A stretch of DNA of 64,000 nucleotides, from contig OZ257148.1 of assembly GCA_965279285.1 (NCBI GenBank), positions 1,240,001 to 1,304,000 of the forward strand. Reading direction: 5' to 3'. Made by a program: the position numbers and the translations under genes. This DNA is from G965279335 sp965279285. Lineage in GTDB: Bacteria; Pseudomonadota; Gammaproteobacteria; DSM-16500. Every line of letters starts with the position of its first letter. Within the stretch, counting starts at the first letter, position 1. The notes beneath the pieces were generated by a model. That model was not told where the DNA came from. It did no database searches and saw only the letters and a program-made list of their open reading frames with translations. This document shows, piece by piece, positions 8,801-17,298 of the stretch.

Positions 8801-10482
8801 GATTAACTGGAGATGCGGAAGTATCACAAAATAAATTATTAACCGCGTTGAAACAATACTCAAAAAATGTATTTGAACAGCAAGTCACAACGCCTGGTCA
8901 AAAAAAGGTTGTGGACTCTAAGGACAGTAAAGCAGGCAGCCAGCCATTAAAATCGGTTGCTGAAAAAATAGAATCTGATTTTGATAAAATATGTCAATTA
9001 GCTAAAGGCTTATTTGCTCTTCGACAATACCCTAATATAACAGAAGATGAAAAGAAGAGAATTGTACAAGCCGAAGAAAATCTCTGTAATTTGTTGATGT
9101 CGAAAAATTTTGAATATAAATCAGATAGCTTGGTTAATAAAGTTTATAGTATTTTAGATGGAATCAAGGCGACGTCTTTACAGTTACAGCAAGGCATCAC
9201 TGATTTAAAAAAACAGGGTTTTTTAAATGTTCCTATACCTGTGAAAAAAAGCACAGCGGCAGATCATAAGAGTGATTTAAGTTTAATGAGTAGCTCTGCA
9301 GCAGGTGTTGTTGCTCTTGGGTCTGAGGTTAAAAAAGATGTTAAGTCTGATTCTAAGCATCGTAGTGCACAGTCAATAGATGACTTTGTAGCAAAAAGGC
9401 CACCTACTGTGGTGACTCCTCCGGGAATAATGCCAAAGCTTGTTTGGACACCATCAGTTCAAATTCCTACTGTTGATGAAAAAGTACAGCCGCTATTTAA
9501 AGAGTTTGATGCTCAATTTAACGCTGTTTTAGATTTAGTTAAGCAAGTTGAAATGTCTGATATTCCTGAGGTAAAAAAATTATCGTTAGCGTGTAAGGCG
9601 TTGGAATTTAAAAAACTACCAGGTCAAGCGTTACGCGATGTTGATGGAAGAATAAAAAATATTTTAGATTCGCTTTTAAAAATGAAGGATTTTGTTACTG
9701 TTATTTCAGCAACAGATGATTTTAAAGTTAAGATTGATAGGTTGTTGCAAAGGCTGATGATATTTGAGAGAAGTTGCAGGTCTATTAAACGTGAAGTGAT
9801 TAATAAGTTAGTTTTATCTTCTGCAGTTCCGACGAAGATGCTTCCTTTTGATTTGCTTTTAATTTCGAGCAGTTCTAGCGATAGTAAGAAATTAGAGGAT
9901 TTAACTAGGAAATATGTAAACACTCCTATCTTAATTAAGGATGGTGATAGTTTTAAATTTTATAAGGTTATAAAAGGAGGAGAAGGTTTAAAAGATCGTG
10001 TTGTCTGGGGGTTGGTTGATTTAGAAAATAGTGATTTGATGCGATTATTCTTTTCTGATGAGAAAGATGAGGGGGAAGTAGTAATTAAAAAAGGTAATAA
10101 GATATTAGCTGAGGTAGTTGATTACATTTTAACTAAAGGTCATATTCCTGTTTTTTCTCAGCCTGTTAATTCCTCTTCTCGTTTGCCTCCTCTGTCTAGG
10201 GGTTTATTTGCTAATATGCATTCTCAATTTTCTCCAGAATACACAGAAAAAAAAGACTCGCAACAAAGTACGGCAACTATTTTTGAAGCAGTTGGCGCAT
10301 TACCTATCGCTGCTACCCCAAGTAGTACTGCATCTTCTTCTCCTCCTTCAGTTGATGATAAGAGCAATGATGACGAAACTCCACCAGCTCCACCACCTCG
10401 CCTTCCTGTGGGAGGTAGCGATGATGACGACAAACAACAAGCATCATCATCGCCGAATTCAATTAGTCGGTCAGGTAGTTAG
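5887..10482 (+). CDS. Large Lys/Glu-rich protein of unknown function, effector candidate
   Basis: I do not recognise a family. The 1531-residue protein opens with about 60 residues rich in Ala, Ser, Thr and Pro. It continues as a mostly helical, highly charged chain with several Lys/Glu-rich stretches that may form coiled coils. It ends with a disordered tail containing APPPRLP, an acidic DDDDK and a Ser-rich end. No signal peptide or membrane segment is visible. AGGGGGA at 5874-5880 fits the ATG at 5887 (6-base spacing) better than the GTG at 5881. Its size, cytosolic character, disordered ends and location in an island beside insertion sequences suggest a secreted host-directed protein. That is inference from context; a structural or surface role cannot be excluded. 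Confidence 0.7.
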   Translation: MTASASSGENEKKPDHKSDAVAHPVSGAASAATPSATPAIPSAITITLSIDTKSSPPVLSKEEQAKIEKEEKNFQAFGAILRGGKVNPLAQLSYAWPLTQKKYGESLARLLAKQDRSLQFVAQIARYLTIILHDSNNLDSLESLYQAALKNGGNQDSIDQFDVKLRQLAEKSAENKVIDGVAKVMNKLKLVSEDKKSTDAVDKDDKAILVREYKYRNEGIKKKKEELRDFTSITQIKTKMLRNIGDKKINDIDKDQKWYHFLTLSSAAGSAKNKEAARSLVDGIGKNIADIVDQSIGKIIYNLRLTDPEVLEEIKKLKIEFKYEQIMLLINQCLSAAINLNKKPEEMAGFLKELSSNNFSSLDDIIKRSNAQLEQLQTEESKKPKVSGAHVEWLKNRLNDLTYWYVRDGGNTHIKDIEKLVKDIESKSKVNEFSSDAYENRLHAIISNLKNEWNTGFVKKYGNGDEAKAIAFLQQPEQKNKHTFAREINKILNEFAALTRDKYVKSINRVSPPKPVVVEPEIEYEMSRGDYEWLVGEFNKMCTTAGNLYAQAYLDNARRFEIKDKNLQFALDGGLITPTQAFQQLENEILRMKFKSRMLSTKYEDQYNADVVKLVVVIADYKKVLTRENAPAIFMQNLQSAKEKYETQKRQYDLLTLSGDAKDKKSQSDKKNQFATPPKEPGFISHIHAFAGDTKLTGRLGRVFDDMPNPDPERFKELYLQFKNIVKGVELDSDPEGFGGNFQYKLSVATQNKVELLVNELISDASRIILDEKSKTIEVKAEIIEFLGINKSSPDAWRLSGESISRQIIYAYPFFQIANLMSFLQNDFKPKNLDRAPFESLLFANALNKLISLETLALQKSFDEKIENARQTLGFNVAKLTESILSIRNQFKDVKSNIETKMYELLLEPYYPGKPLKICLELYSLVALYQARVTKPGELSFHLAAKLVDIQGIANDFLIQKYFFSQPHLRQRLTGDAEVSQNKLLTALKQYSKNVFEQQVTTPGQKKVVDSKDSKAGSQPLKSVAEKIESDFDKICQLAKGLFALRQYPNITEDEKKRIVQAEENLCNLLMSKNFEYKSDSLVNKVYSILDGIKATSLQLQQGITDLKKQGFLNVPIPVKKSTAADHKSDLSLMSSSAAGVVALGSEVKKDVKSDSKHRSAQSIDDFVAKRPPTVVTPPGIMPKLVWTPSVQIPTVDEKVQPLFKEFDAQFNAVLDLVKQVEMSDIPEVKKLSLACKALEFKKLPGQALRDVDGRIKNILDSLLKMKDFVTVISATDDFKVKIDRLLQRLMIFERSCRSIKREVINKLVLSSAVPTKMLPFDLLLISSSSSDSKKLEDLTRKYVNTPILIKDGDSFKFYKVIKGGEGLKDRVVWGLVDLENSDLMRLFFSDEKDEGEVVIKKGNKILAEVVDYILTKGHIPVFSQPVNSSSRLPPLSRGLFANMHSQFSPEYTEKKDSQQSTATIFEAVGALPIAATPSSTASSSPPSVDDKSNDDETPPAPPPRLPVGGSDDDDKQQASSSPNSISRSGS

Positions 10483-10500
10483 AGTTTAGAGATAGTGTGC

Positions 10501-10585
10501 CTGGATCCCGCGGACAAGCCGGCTTTGTTGCATAAATCAGCATCGTCGTTGCGAGCCTGCGCTTTTTGCAGGCGAAGCAATCCAG
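10501..10585. repeat. Dispersed repeat, left copy (inverted partner at 23936-24024)
   Basis: This contains CCCGCGGACAAGCCGG, then TTGTTGCATAAATCA, CGTCGTTGCGAG and GCGAAGCAATCCA. The same blocks occur in the opposite orientation and reverse order just beyond the second IS1634-like element, so the two copies bracket about 13.5 kb. Confidence 0.75.
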
Positions 10586-10678
10586 TTTTTACGCTATTTT
10601 AATAGAGTCTGCTTAAAACGGATCTTCCAATTTGATTTAGGCGTAACTGTCCTGTAACCACATGAAAATAAAGCTATT

Positions 10679-10874
10679 TTCTTTCAGAAACGAGTTTTTT
10701 CTTAGTGGCTACAATCGCGTTTCGTCGTGGGATAGCATCTGGTAAAGTGATTTTCAATTTATCCAATAGCAGTTTAGCCATCGGTCTTAGTTCCGGGATA
10801 GTTTGGCATGCCACATGACCTGGAACATGAATTTCCAAAGAACAAATTGAAACTAATTCTGCAATACCTTCTTC
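10679..10874 (-). pseudogene. IS1634-like transposase, 3' fragment
   Basis: This stretch encodes the C-terminal part of the transposase that begins at 14777. It matches the end of the intact copy (starting IAELVSICSLEIHVPGH and ending KKKLVSERK) apart from a few substitutions. It is cut off from the rest of the gene by the IS66 insertion after 10874 and has no start of its own. Confidence 0.85.
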
Positions 10875-10915
10875 GTAAGCGCTCTACCTAGAACAGTATT
10901 TCCCCTTATATAATT

Positions 10916-12487
10916 CTAAGCAACTTTTAAAATTTTTACTTTTGGTAGGTTAATATTCCAAGGCAATAAAGCTTCGTAATCTTCGACTGAATTACAATAA
11001 GGAATCGATTCAAAGATTTTTACGTAATAGCTGTAAGGATCTAGGCGATGCAGAACGGCGGTGCGAATTAGACTTAAATGATTGCAAAGCGCTTTTGCAC
11101 CATTGATAGATGTTGAAAATAGAAATGCTTTTCTCGGCATAACAAGATATTTAATCAGTTGTTCTGTGCTGTTGTTATCAATCTCCAGTCGACCATCTTC
11201 AAAAAAGCGCACAAGTCCATCCCAGTGTTTCAATGCATAATTAAACGCAACCCCAAGGGGGGATTGTCGCAGTGTCGTTGGTGCTTCTGTCTGAAGCCAC
11301 CCGTAAAACTCATTAAACAATGGCTGCATGCGTGCAATACGAAATTCTTTTTTACCGTCGGATGTCAAATTAAGTTGTTTGGCTTCGCGTTCAATGCGAT
11401 AAATCTTTTGGTAAAAAAGCATGGCATCATGGGACAACCCATCCCGCGTTTTAATCTGTTTTGTAATGGCCTCAAATTTTCGTCTCAGATGCGTGTTGCA
11501 ATAAACCAACTTAATGCGTCCAGTTGATTCTAGTTCATCATAGATGTTTTGTGCGTCAACATGCAGATAGCCACTAAATTCAGCAAACCAGTCATTTAGA
11601 AATAGCTTATGATCAGAAGCATTGTATTCATAGATCACGACACCTTGATCAGCAGGGCCGCCTTTGATACAAAAAGCATAAGAGCTTGTTGTTGGATTTC
11701 TACCGGGTTCCCGCAACACTTGAAGTGAAGTGGGATCACAAAAAGCAACATCATGATATCGGATAATATCTTTTGATAAATTGATGAGTGGTTGCACTGC
11801 AAATCCAGATTCGATAAACCAGCGTGATAATTTATTGCGGCGGCATTCAAATCCTACTGTTTCAATCAATTTCTTTTCGAAGTGATAATGAGGCTGGCGA
11901 TCGTGTAATTTGCTGATGACAACATGCGCTAATAAATGAGGGGTCACGTTTGTTTTCGGTAAAATCCGCTTTGGGTTTGGCGCTGTTACCATAGATTGAA
12001 TGCACGCTTTTGCACAAACAGCTACTTCACGTTTCTGAACAATGACCTCATATACAGGTGCTTGATAATGAAGTAACTCTGTTGTTTCATGGCGAATAAC
12101 CGTTTTTTCTGTACCGCAATCACAAAACTTATTTTCTATAGGAATGATGACTTCACGATGAGGTAGTGCTTGTGATAGTTGTTTATGGATTTTTTTCCTG
12201 CGCTGATAGGGTTTGATGTCGACAATGTTGGCTTTTGAGGTCTCTGCAGTATTGTTCGACGGCAATGGTAACTTTTTTTTTACGAATAAATCGAGCTGCT
12301 GAACGTTCGGATCAATAAATTTCTCAGAACGAGCGCCAAAGCGATGACGCTGAGCCTCTTTAAAGCTTTGTAATAATTGAGCGTAAGCTTGCTCTTGCTG
12401 ATAGCATTTTTTCTGCAGGAACTCGAGTTGTTTTTTGAGTTCATTATTTTCAATTTCTAATGCTTTATTTGTCATTGTTGCTCTCAT
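10916..12487 (-). CDS. tnpC: IS66 transposase TnpC
   Basis: This is the 523-residue catalytic transposase of the IS66 element. It begins with a leucine-zipper-like helix (ENNELKKQLEFLQKKC) and the RFGARSEKF motif. A Cys-rich segment follows (CDCGTEK), then the DDE domain: HVDAQNIYDEL, YCNTHLRRKFE and EDGRLEIDNNSTEQLIK, with the last Glu in the expected place. A C-terminal IS66 domain ends the protein. The start at 12487 has AGGA four bases upstream; an ATG at 12475 is also possible. It lies after tnpB on the same strand, as in complete IS66 elements. Confidence 0.95.
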   Translation of the reverse strand: MRATMTNKALEIENNELKKQLEFLQKKCYQQEQAYAQLLQSFKEAQRHRFGARSEKFIDPNVQQLDLFVKKKLPLPSNNTAETSKANIVDIKPYQRRKKIHKQLSQALPHREVIIPIENKFCDCGTEKTVIRHETTELLHYQAPVYEVIVQKREVAVCAKACIQSMVTAPNPKRILPKTNVTPHLLAHVVISKLHDRQPHYHFEKKLIETVGFECRRNKLSRWFIESGFAVQPLINLSKDIIRYHDVAFCDPTSLQVLREPGRNPTTSSYAFCIKGGPADQGVVIYEYNASDHKLFLNDWFAEFSGYLHVDAQNIYDELESTGRIKLVYCNTHLRRKFEAITKQIKTRDGLSHDAMLFYQKIYRIEREAKQLNLTSDGKKEFRIARMQPLFNEFYGWLQTEAPTTLRQSPLGVAFNYALKHWDGLVRFFEDGRLEIDNNSTEQLIKYLVMPRKAFLFSTSINGAKALCNHLSLIRTAVLHRLDPYSYYVKIFESIPYCNSVEDYEALLPWNINLPKVKILKVA

Positions 12488-12550
12488 TTATCCTGAGTGA
12501 AATCATAACAAAAAATGTTTAAAAATACGATATTTTTTAAAACAAATTAA

Positions 12551-12901
12551 CTAATAAAACCGTTTTGCAGTTACTTTTTTTAGGCTTTTTTGTCCCTCAA
12601 AATCAATACCAGATAATAGGAGTTGTAATTGATCTCTTGATACCTCAAGGGATCCAGTCATGATCCGCGGAAACTTAAAACGATCTTTTTCAAGCCTTTT
12701 ATAAAACAACCAAAATCCAGTTTCATCCCACCAGAGCAACTTGATTTTATTTCCTGTCCGGTTGCGAAATATAAAAAGCTGTCCTGATGTCGGGTCAAGT
12801 TTGAGCTCTGCTGATATCAATATCACAAGACCATCGATTTGTTTTCTAAAATCAATTGGAGTGCGATAAAACCAGATTTTATGTTGAAATAGAAACAACA
12901 T
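12551..12901 (-). CDS. tnpB: IS66 accessory protein TnpB (Orf2-like)
   Basis: The 116-residue protein has the family signature: YRTPIDFRKQIDGLV near the N-terminus, GQLFIFRNRTGNKIKLLWWDETGFWLFYKRLE in the middle, and a short tail. It is needed for IS66 transposition, although its biochemical role is not settled. The start lies three bases after the tnpA stop, and tnpC follows on the same strand, so the three are probably co-transcribed. Confidence 0.93.
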   Translation of the reverse strand: MLFLFQHKIWFYRTPIDFRKQIDGLVILISAELKLDPTSGQLFIFRNRTGNKIKLLWWDETGFWLFYKRLEKDRFKFPRIMTGSLEVSRDQLQLLLSGIDFEGQKSLKKVTAKRFY

Positions 12902-12904
12902 GTA

Positions 12905-13237
12905 TTATGCTCTGCTCATTAACGTTTCCACGACTGAAATGTCATGAATTAGCAAACGCTTGCCACTATTGAATTCTAATGTACACAGTATTTTCGATGA
13001 TGATGTATCAGATTTTATTTTAACGGGTACGAACTGAAGATTGTCATCACAGGGTGGCAATACACTGGCCTCTTCAAACTTGCGGCACCAATAGATAAAT
13101 TGGTGATAAACCAAGTCATTCTGATTACTATAATCGACTTTGGAGCATTGACTCTTCTTATATGCTGTAAAATGTTGATACCACACTTCTTTATTGAAAA
13201 TTTTCAATTTTTTTTGTAATACAGAATCAGTTTGCAT
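12905..13237 (-). CDS. tnpA: IS66 accessory protein TnpA
   Basis: This 110-residue protein occupies the first position of the IS66 operon. The N-terminal half is basic and helical (KEVWYQHFTAYKKSQCSKVDYSNQN), consistent with the helix-turn-helix DNA-binding role proposed for IS66 TnpA. The C-terminal half has the FVPVKI and LEFNSGKRLLIHD pattern. It starts about 86 bases inside the right end of the element. Confidence 0.85.
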   Translation of the reverse strand: MQTDSVLQKKLKIFNKEVWYQHFTAYKKSQCSKVDYSNQNDLVYHQFIYWCRKFEEASVLPPCDDNLQFVPVKIKSDTSSSKILCTLEFNSGKRLLIHDISVVETLMSRA

Positions 13238-13319
13238 GGCATTACCTCTTAATGTTTCGACGATGCATGCATTATGACGGAATTAATTTAGCGAGAAAAT
13301 AGAGTGGTGAATAGAGCGC

Positions 13320-14777
13320 TTACCCTTCTTCTACAGTAAGTTCAACATCCCGCCAAAGCTGCTGTAATTTATGCACCAACAAGTAAGCAAGCATCACGAC
13401 AAAAACATGTGCCCTTGTCCGGTCCGCTTTTCTCACATAAATGGCTTTCATTTCAAGTAAGACCGTTTTCATCGTGCGGAATGCTCGCTCAACATAAGCA
13501 AGATCTTTATATCGGGAGTGTATTTTTTCTGTTTCGGCAACATCTTGAGATAAATCCGTTTTAATGACATAGCAACCATCAAACTGAGCATTTTTTTTCT
13601 TTTCTTCCAAATTAATTTCAATAGCAATGGATCGATCAGTTAATTGGATACTTAGCCATTTATCAATCTTAAGTTGCTTTGCTTTTGTATCTAAATTGCG
13701 TAATGCAGTCTCTACTTTTGCTCGCGGATGCTCTGCTAAATAGTGATTGTTTTTAGCAAGCATTTTTTTCAAATAGGATAATTTTGATTGTCTTGATGTT
13801 TCAATTTCTTCTGCTCTTACGGGGTTGCGATGAAGAATATAGCGAATGTCACCCTCTATCACTTCAACAATTTCTTCATTAAACAGAGATAACTGCATAA
13901 CATCGTTTTTAATAAGCGTTTCAATTTGTGGCTTCGTAATAGCAGTAATATAATGAAATTTCTGTTCTTCTAACTCATTAATTTGAGTTTGTTTTATCAT
14001 TCCCCTATCACCAACCAGGGTCACTTCTGTTACGCCAAACCGCCCCGCCATTTTCTGAATCTGATTGGCAACTGTCTTTGGATCCTGTGTGTTTCCTTCA
14101 AATACTTCAATGGCAACAGGTCTTCCTTCATCATCCGTCATTAACCCAATCACAATTTGTTTTTTACCGCGCTTCTTGTCGCGGTTATAACCATAATTTG
14201 CTAACTCGTTCTGCTCTCCCTCAAAATAACTGCTGGTCACATCGTACAAATAAAAATTCGGTTTATTGTTACCATACCGAAAGTCATATAATTGTTTTTC
14301 AATGTCGGCCTGATGCTCTGCAAGATAATCCATTGCAGAATATAAATCATTTTCATCAAATCCATCTAATCCCAAAATATCACATGCATGATGCTGTTGT
14401 GCTAAACGAACGGCAGCTAATCTCGATCCTTGATTAATAACACACGCCATCATTAACCACATGGCTAATTTGCTCAGCCGCGTATTTCCTATTGCTTGCG
14501 TCAAACCCAATTGTTTGCTTAGTTGATGTAACACCCAGACAGCGCCTACACTGAAACCTTGTTTTACTTGAATGTCTTTTTCGAGATTCGATAGCTTCCC
14601 CAAATTATTTTTGTGTTGTAGCGCGAGCTTTAATGCTTTGACTTCGTCATCAGAGCAAGCAGATAGGTTAGCAATAGTGTCATGACGCACTTTGCCGTCA
14701 ACCCGATATGAGTTGCGCAAAAGAACCCGTCGATAGGTCTTGCCATTGCGTTTGTATGTGGATGCGTCTATAAACAT
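13320..14777 (-). pseudogene. IS1634-like transposase, 5' portion truncated by IS66
   Basis: The first 485 residues match the intact transposase at 22143-23789 almost perfectly (for example K versus R in the EMKAIYV segment, R versus C after LW). The DDE residues are present: Asp in DVTSSYFEG, Asp in LVGDRGMI and Glu in YKDLAYVERAF. The stop codon (13320-13322) is supplied by the end of the IS66 insertion, so the last 60 or so residues are lost and remain as a separate fragment at 10679-10874. It is unlikely to be active. Confidence 0.9.
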
Positions 14778-14908
14778 AGTGACTACTAAAATATCACTAA
14801 CATATTATAAATGCAAGATAATTATCACTATTTTAGTGACCACATATTTTCCAAAAAAATAGGTTAAGTCATTGAAAATTAGCTGGAATATCCGTTAAAA
14901 ATAGGGGG

Positions 14909-14924
14909 AAATGGGACAGGCTCT
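14909..14924. repeat. Terminal-repeat remnant of a third insertion sequence, right end
   Basis: AAATGGGACAGGCTCT is the reverse complement of AGAGCCTGTCCCATTT and matches AGAGCCTGTCCCAATT at 21921-21936. Only about 28 bases of this element remain before the IS1634-like copy. Confidence 0.55.
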
Positions 14925-15226
14925 AGATATCATGGGGAGTATGTGATTAAGTTTTTCAAAAACACAGCTAAAGCATCTTGATAAATATTTTTGCAACAGT
15001 CCCGTGTTTCCTATTAAACTTAAAAATGGGGTTGGTCACAAAAAAAATCAAAGAAATCAGAGGTATTAGCGCAACGTGATGCTGGTGGACGCTGAATTTG
15101 ATACGTTTAGCCATCAAGGAAGTGCTATGAATAAACAAAATACTGAACTGAACAAGGCTGATAACTCCTGGTTACATTTTCAATATTGTGTTAAACTCAC
15201 ATACATATTTTTTATTAGGAAAACCT
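14925..15226. other. Intergenic, with a short leader-like ORF
   Basis: The stretch is AT-rich, with no recognised gene. A short frame starts at ATG 15127 behind a good AAGGAAG site (MNKQNTELNKADNSWLHF...) and runs about 36 codons into the next gene in a different frame. It could be a leader peptide, or the displaced true start of the kinase gene after a frameshift. Confidence 0.35.
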
Positions 15227-17242
15227 ATGATTACTAACTCTAGACTATTAGTTAAAGCAAATAAATTAATAAGAAATCAACGTGTAGTTACAAAAGCACT
15301 AAAGTTAACAGCTGTTCCATTATCTATAGCGATAATGAATAAAAAATCACCTAATCAACTTCAACATAAATACTCTATTAATTCAAATAGTAAACGATAT
15401 TTGGCTTCTTCTAGCACAAAACAAGAACACAAAAATTCATCAAACAGAGCGCATAGTTATGACATTAAATCCCATGTTTGGTTAAAATTAGCCACGGGAG
15501 TGACTAGCAGTGCAATGATCGCATGGATGCTTTATCCGAATAAAGCTATCGCTGAAGAAAAAACAGACAATAATTGGAAGGAGAAATCTTGGTTAGTAAA
15601 AGAATATAATATAAACGACGGTATTAAAGAAAGTTACCTAGATGATAGATTTGTATTTAATGCTAAAAATATTGTAGAGCATGCTAAAGCAATGGGTGAA
15701 AAAGAAGAGCATAAACTTGTTATTTACCATCCTGAGCGATTAGCATTACATGAAGTAATCATTCAACTTACTATAGGATATAGATTTAAAAATGAAGAAG
15801 AATTAAGAAGTTTAGTCAATAAAATATATAAAGAACACGTGAAACCGAGTATTGCCACGGAAGAACGAAAAAATGAATTTATTAGAGAATATAATGAAAT
15901 TAGTAACAGAGTAGACAAAATAATCAGAGGATCTGTTCTTCCTTTTGATCATGATATATTAAATTTAGTAGATGCAACTACTAAACTTATGTTGAAACAA
16001 TTGAATGGAAATCGTGTATTAGACATACAACAGTCCAGACGACTTAGAAACCAGCTAAAAGAAATAGTTACTAACCAAGTATACAAAAACTGGTTAGAAG
16101 CACGAGTGCAATCATTAGTAGGAAATGAATTTGAAAAAATAGCGATAAATGAAAATCTAAAAAAACTAACCTATAGGAAAAATCATGCAAGAATTGCCTA
16201 TATTATTATAGGTGGCCCTGCTTCTGGCAAAGGGCACTTAACAAAGATTGTTGAAAATGATATTGGGGATGTTCTTTGGGAAGATATTTGTAAAATTAAT
16301 CCTGATTACTATAAAGAATTATTATTATCTGATAGCGACGCTGCTAAAATAAATATTCAACAACGTGCTGCTATTACCCACTTAGAAAGTAGCACAATTA
16401 GTAAGCTAATACTAGCAAGATTACAAAAACAGGTAATGCTGGGAACTGGCCCACATTTACTTTTTGATGCAGTAAAACCTTCTACTGATAAAAACAGAAT
16501 TTCTGCATATGGTGGTGCAACAGCTAATTTATATGTTGCTTCATGCCCTGCGGATATAGCGATCTATCGAGCTTATGATAGAGGAAAGAAAACAGGACGA
16601 TTTGTTCCTGTTAATGTAATATTAAATGGCCATAAACAACAAAGCGAAGCATTGCCAATATCACTCTCAGAACAGAATGTATTTCTTCGGATATATAATA
16701 CACATGTTTCCGATATACATGCAGAACCAAAAATTATTTCGTCTATAGATGACTTTGGTAGAGAATTAAAGATTAGTGATATGATGGCAATGTTCGATTT
16801 TGTTCAGAAAGCATCGATTAACAGCAATGCAAAATCAGAAGCTGCACTATATACAAAAGATGATGAAAAATTAAATCAAAAAGTTAAACAGTTGCTAAAG
16901 TATGTATATGTTAAAGATGGGATTGATGGTGTTAGTCTTAAATTCGAGAATAACAATAAGACATTTGCGATTTTTACTCGAAACATAGGTTTGGTAATTA
17001 CAGATAATGCAGCATTTATAAATAGTGCTCAAAGTGAGGAAAATGCTCAAGAAATAATCCAAGGTTTTATGCGATATAGGCCAGACCTTGCAGTGGCTAT
17101 TCACCGAGGATCTGGAGGCGAGAAATTATTTGTTTCAAAAGGAGAGATAATTGAGTATTTTTCACCTGAGTTAGCAACTTATAAAGCATTAAGTCCAGTA
17201 AAAATAACGGGGGAAACAGTTGTAAGAAAATTTACATCATAA
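15227..17242 (+). CDS. Zeta-toxin-like P-loop kinase with basic N-terminal extension, effector candidate
   Basis: The 671-residue protein has a Walker A loop GGPASGKGH (residues 329-337) preceded by the hydrophobic strand AYIIIG. It is followed by DVLWEDICKINPDYYKELL, which resembles the substrate region of zeta toxins, kinases that phosphorylate UDP-GlcNAc-type sugars. No antitoxin gene is adjacent. The first 66 residues contain no Asp or Glu but many Lys/Arg and Ser/Asn. A hydrophobic stretch follows at about 84-104 (VWLKLATGVTSSAMIAWMLY), an arrangement like a mitochondrial import signal with a membrane anchor. AGGA at 15216-15219 supports the ATG at 15227 over the GTG at 15188. It lies between IS1634-like elements, so horizontal acquisition is likely. 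Confidence 0.7.
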   Translation: MITNSRLLVKANKLIRNQRVVTKALKLTAVPLSIAIMNKKSPNQLQHKYSINSNSKRYLASSSTKQEHKNSSNRAHSYDIKSHVWLKLATGVTSSAMIAWMLYPNKAIAEEKTDNNWKEKSWLVKEYNINDGIKESYLDDRFVFNAKNIVEHAKAMGEKEEHKLVIYHPERLALHEVIIQLTIGYRFKNEEELRSLVNKIYKEHVKPSIATEERKNEFIREYNEISNRVDKIIRGSVLPFDHDILNLVDATTKLMLKQLNGNRVLDIQQSRRLRNQLKEIVTNQVYKNWLEARVQSLVGNEFEKIAINENLKKLTYRKNHARIAYIIIGGPASGKGHLTKIVENDIGDVLWEDICKINPDYYKELLLSDSDAAKINIQQRAAITHLESSTISKLILARLQKQVMLGTGPHLLFDAVKPSTDKNRISAYGGATANLYVASCPADIAIYRAYDRGKKTGRFVPVNVILNGHKQQSEALPISLSEQNVFLRIYNTHVSDIHAEPKIISSIDDFGRELKISDMMAMFDFVQKASINSNAKSEAALYTKDDEKLNQKVKQLLKYVYVKDGIDGVSLKFENNNKTFAIFTRNIGLVITDNAAFINSAQSEENAQEIIQGFMRYRPDLAVAIHRGSGGEKLFVSKGEIIEYFSPELATYKALSPVKITGETVVRKFTS

Positions 17243-17298
17243 TGTCTAATCAATAATCGCATAAAATTTTTAGGATAGAAATTTCTAGTGAGGGCAGT

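Larger units (their letters stand above)
10875..13323 (-). mobile_element. IS66-family insertion sequence
   Basis: The element is 2449 bases long, with terminal inverted repeats GTAAGCGCTCT at the left and AGAGCGCTTAC at the right. The flanking octamer CCTTCTTC occurs at both 10867-10874 and 13324-13331, an 8-base target duplication as expected for IS66. It carries the usual three genes in the order tnpA, tnpB, tnpC on the minus strand. The clean target duplication and intact reading frames suggest a recent insertion. Confidence 0.95.
10617..14896 (-). mobile_element. IS1634-like element copy 1, split by an IS66 element
   Basis: The ends are AACGGATCTTCCA (10617-10629) and TGGAATATCCGTT (14884-14896), a short terminal inverted repeat. 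The 3' portion (10617-10874) and the 5' portion (13324-14896) are almost identical to the intact copy at 22086-23928. The IS66 element at 10875-13323 sits between them. Compared with copy 2, about 20 bases near the right end are missing after GTCATTG. The transposase gene is therefore broken. Confidence 0.9.

Noticed and set aside
10208..10489. Frame overlapping the end of the 1531-residue gene
   Set aside because: It is a shifted reading of the low-complexity tail; its His/Leu-rich product arises from the repeated codons.
11159..11527. Plus-strand frame of 122 codons inside the IS66 element
   Set aside because: It is antisense to the tnpC DDE domain and has no ribosome binding site or recognisable domain.
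14078..14437. Plus-strand frame of 119 codons, repeated at 23090-23449
   Set aside because: It appears twice only because both IS1634-like transposase genes are nearly identical; it is the antisense shadow of the catalytic region.
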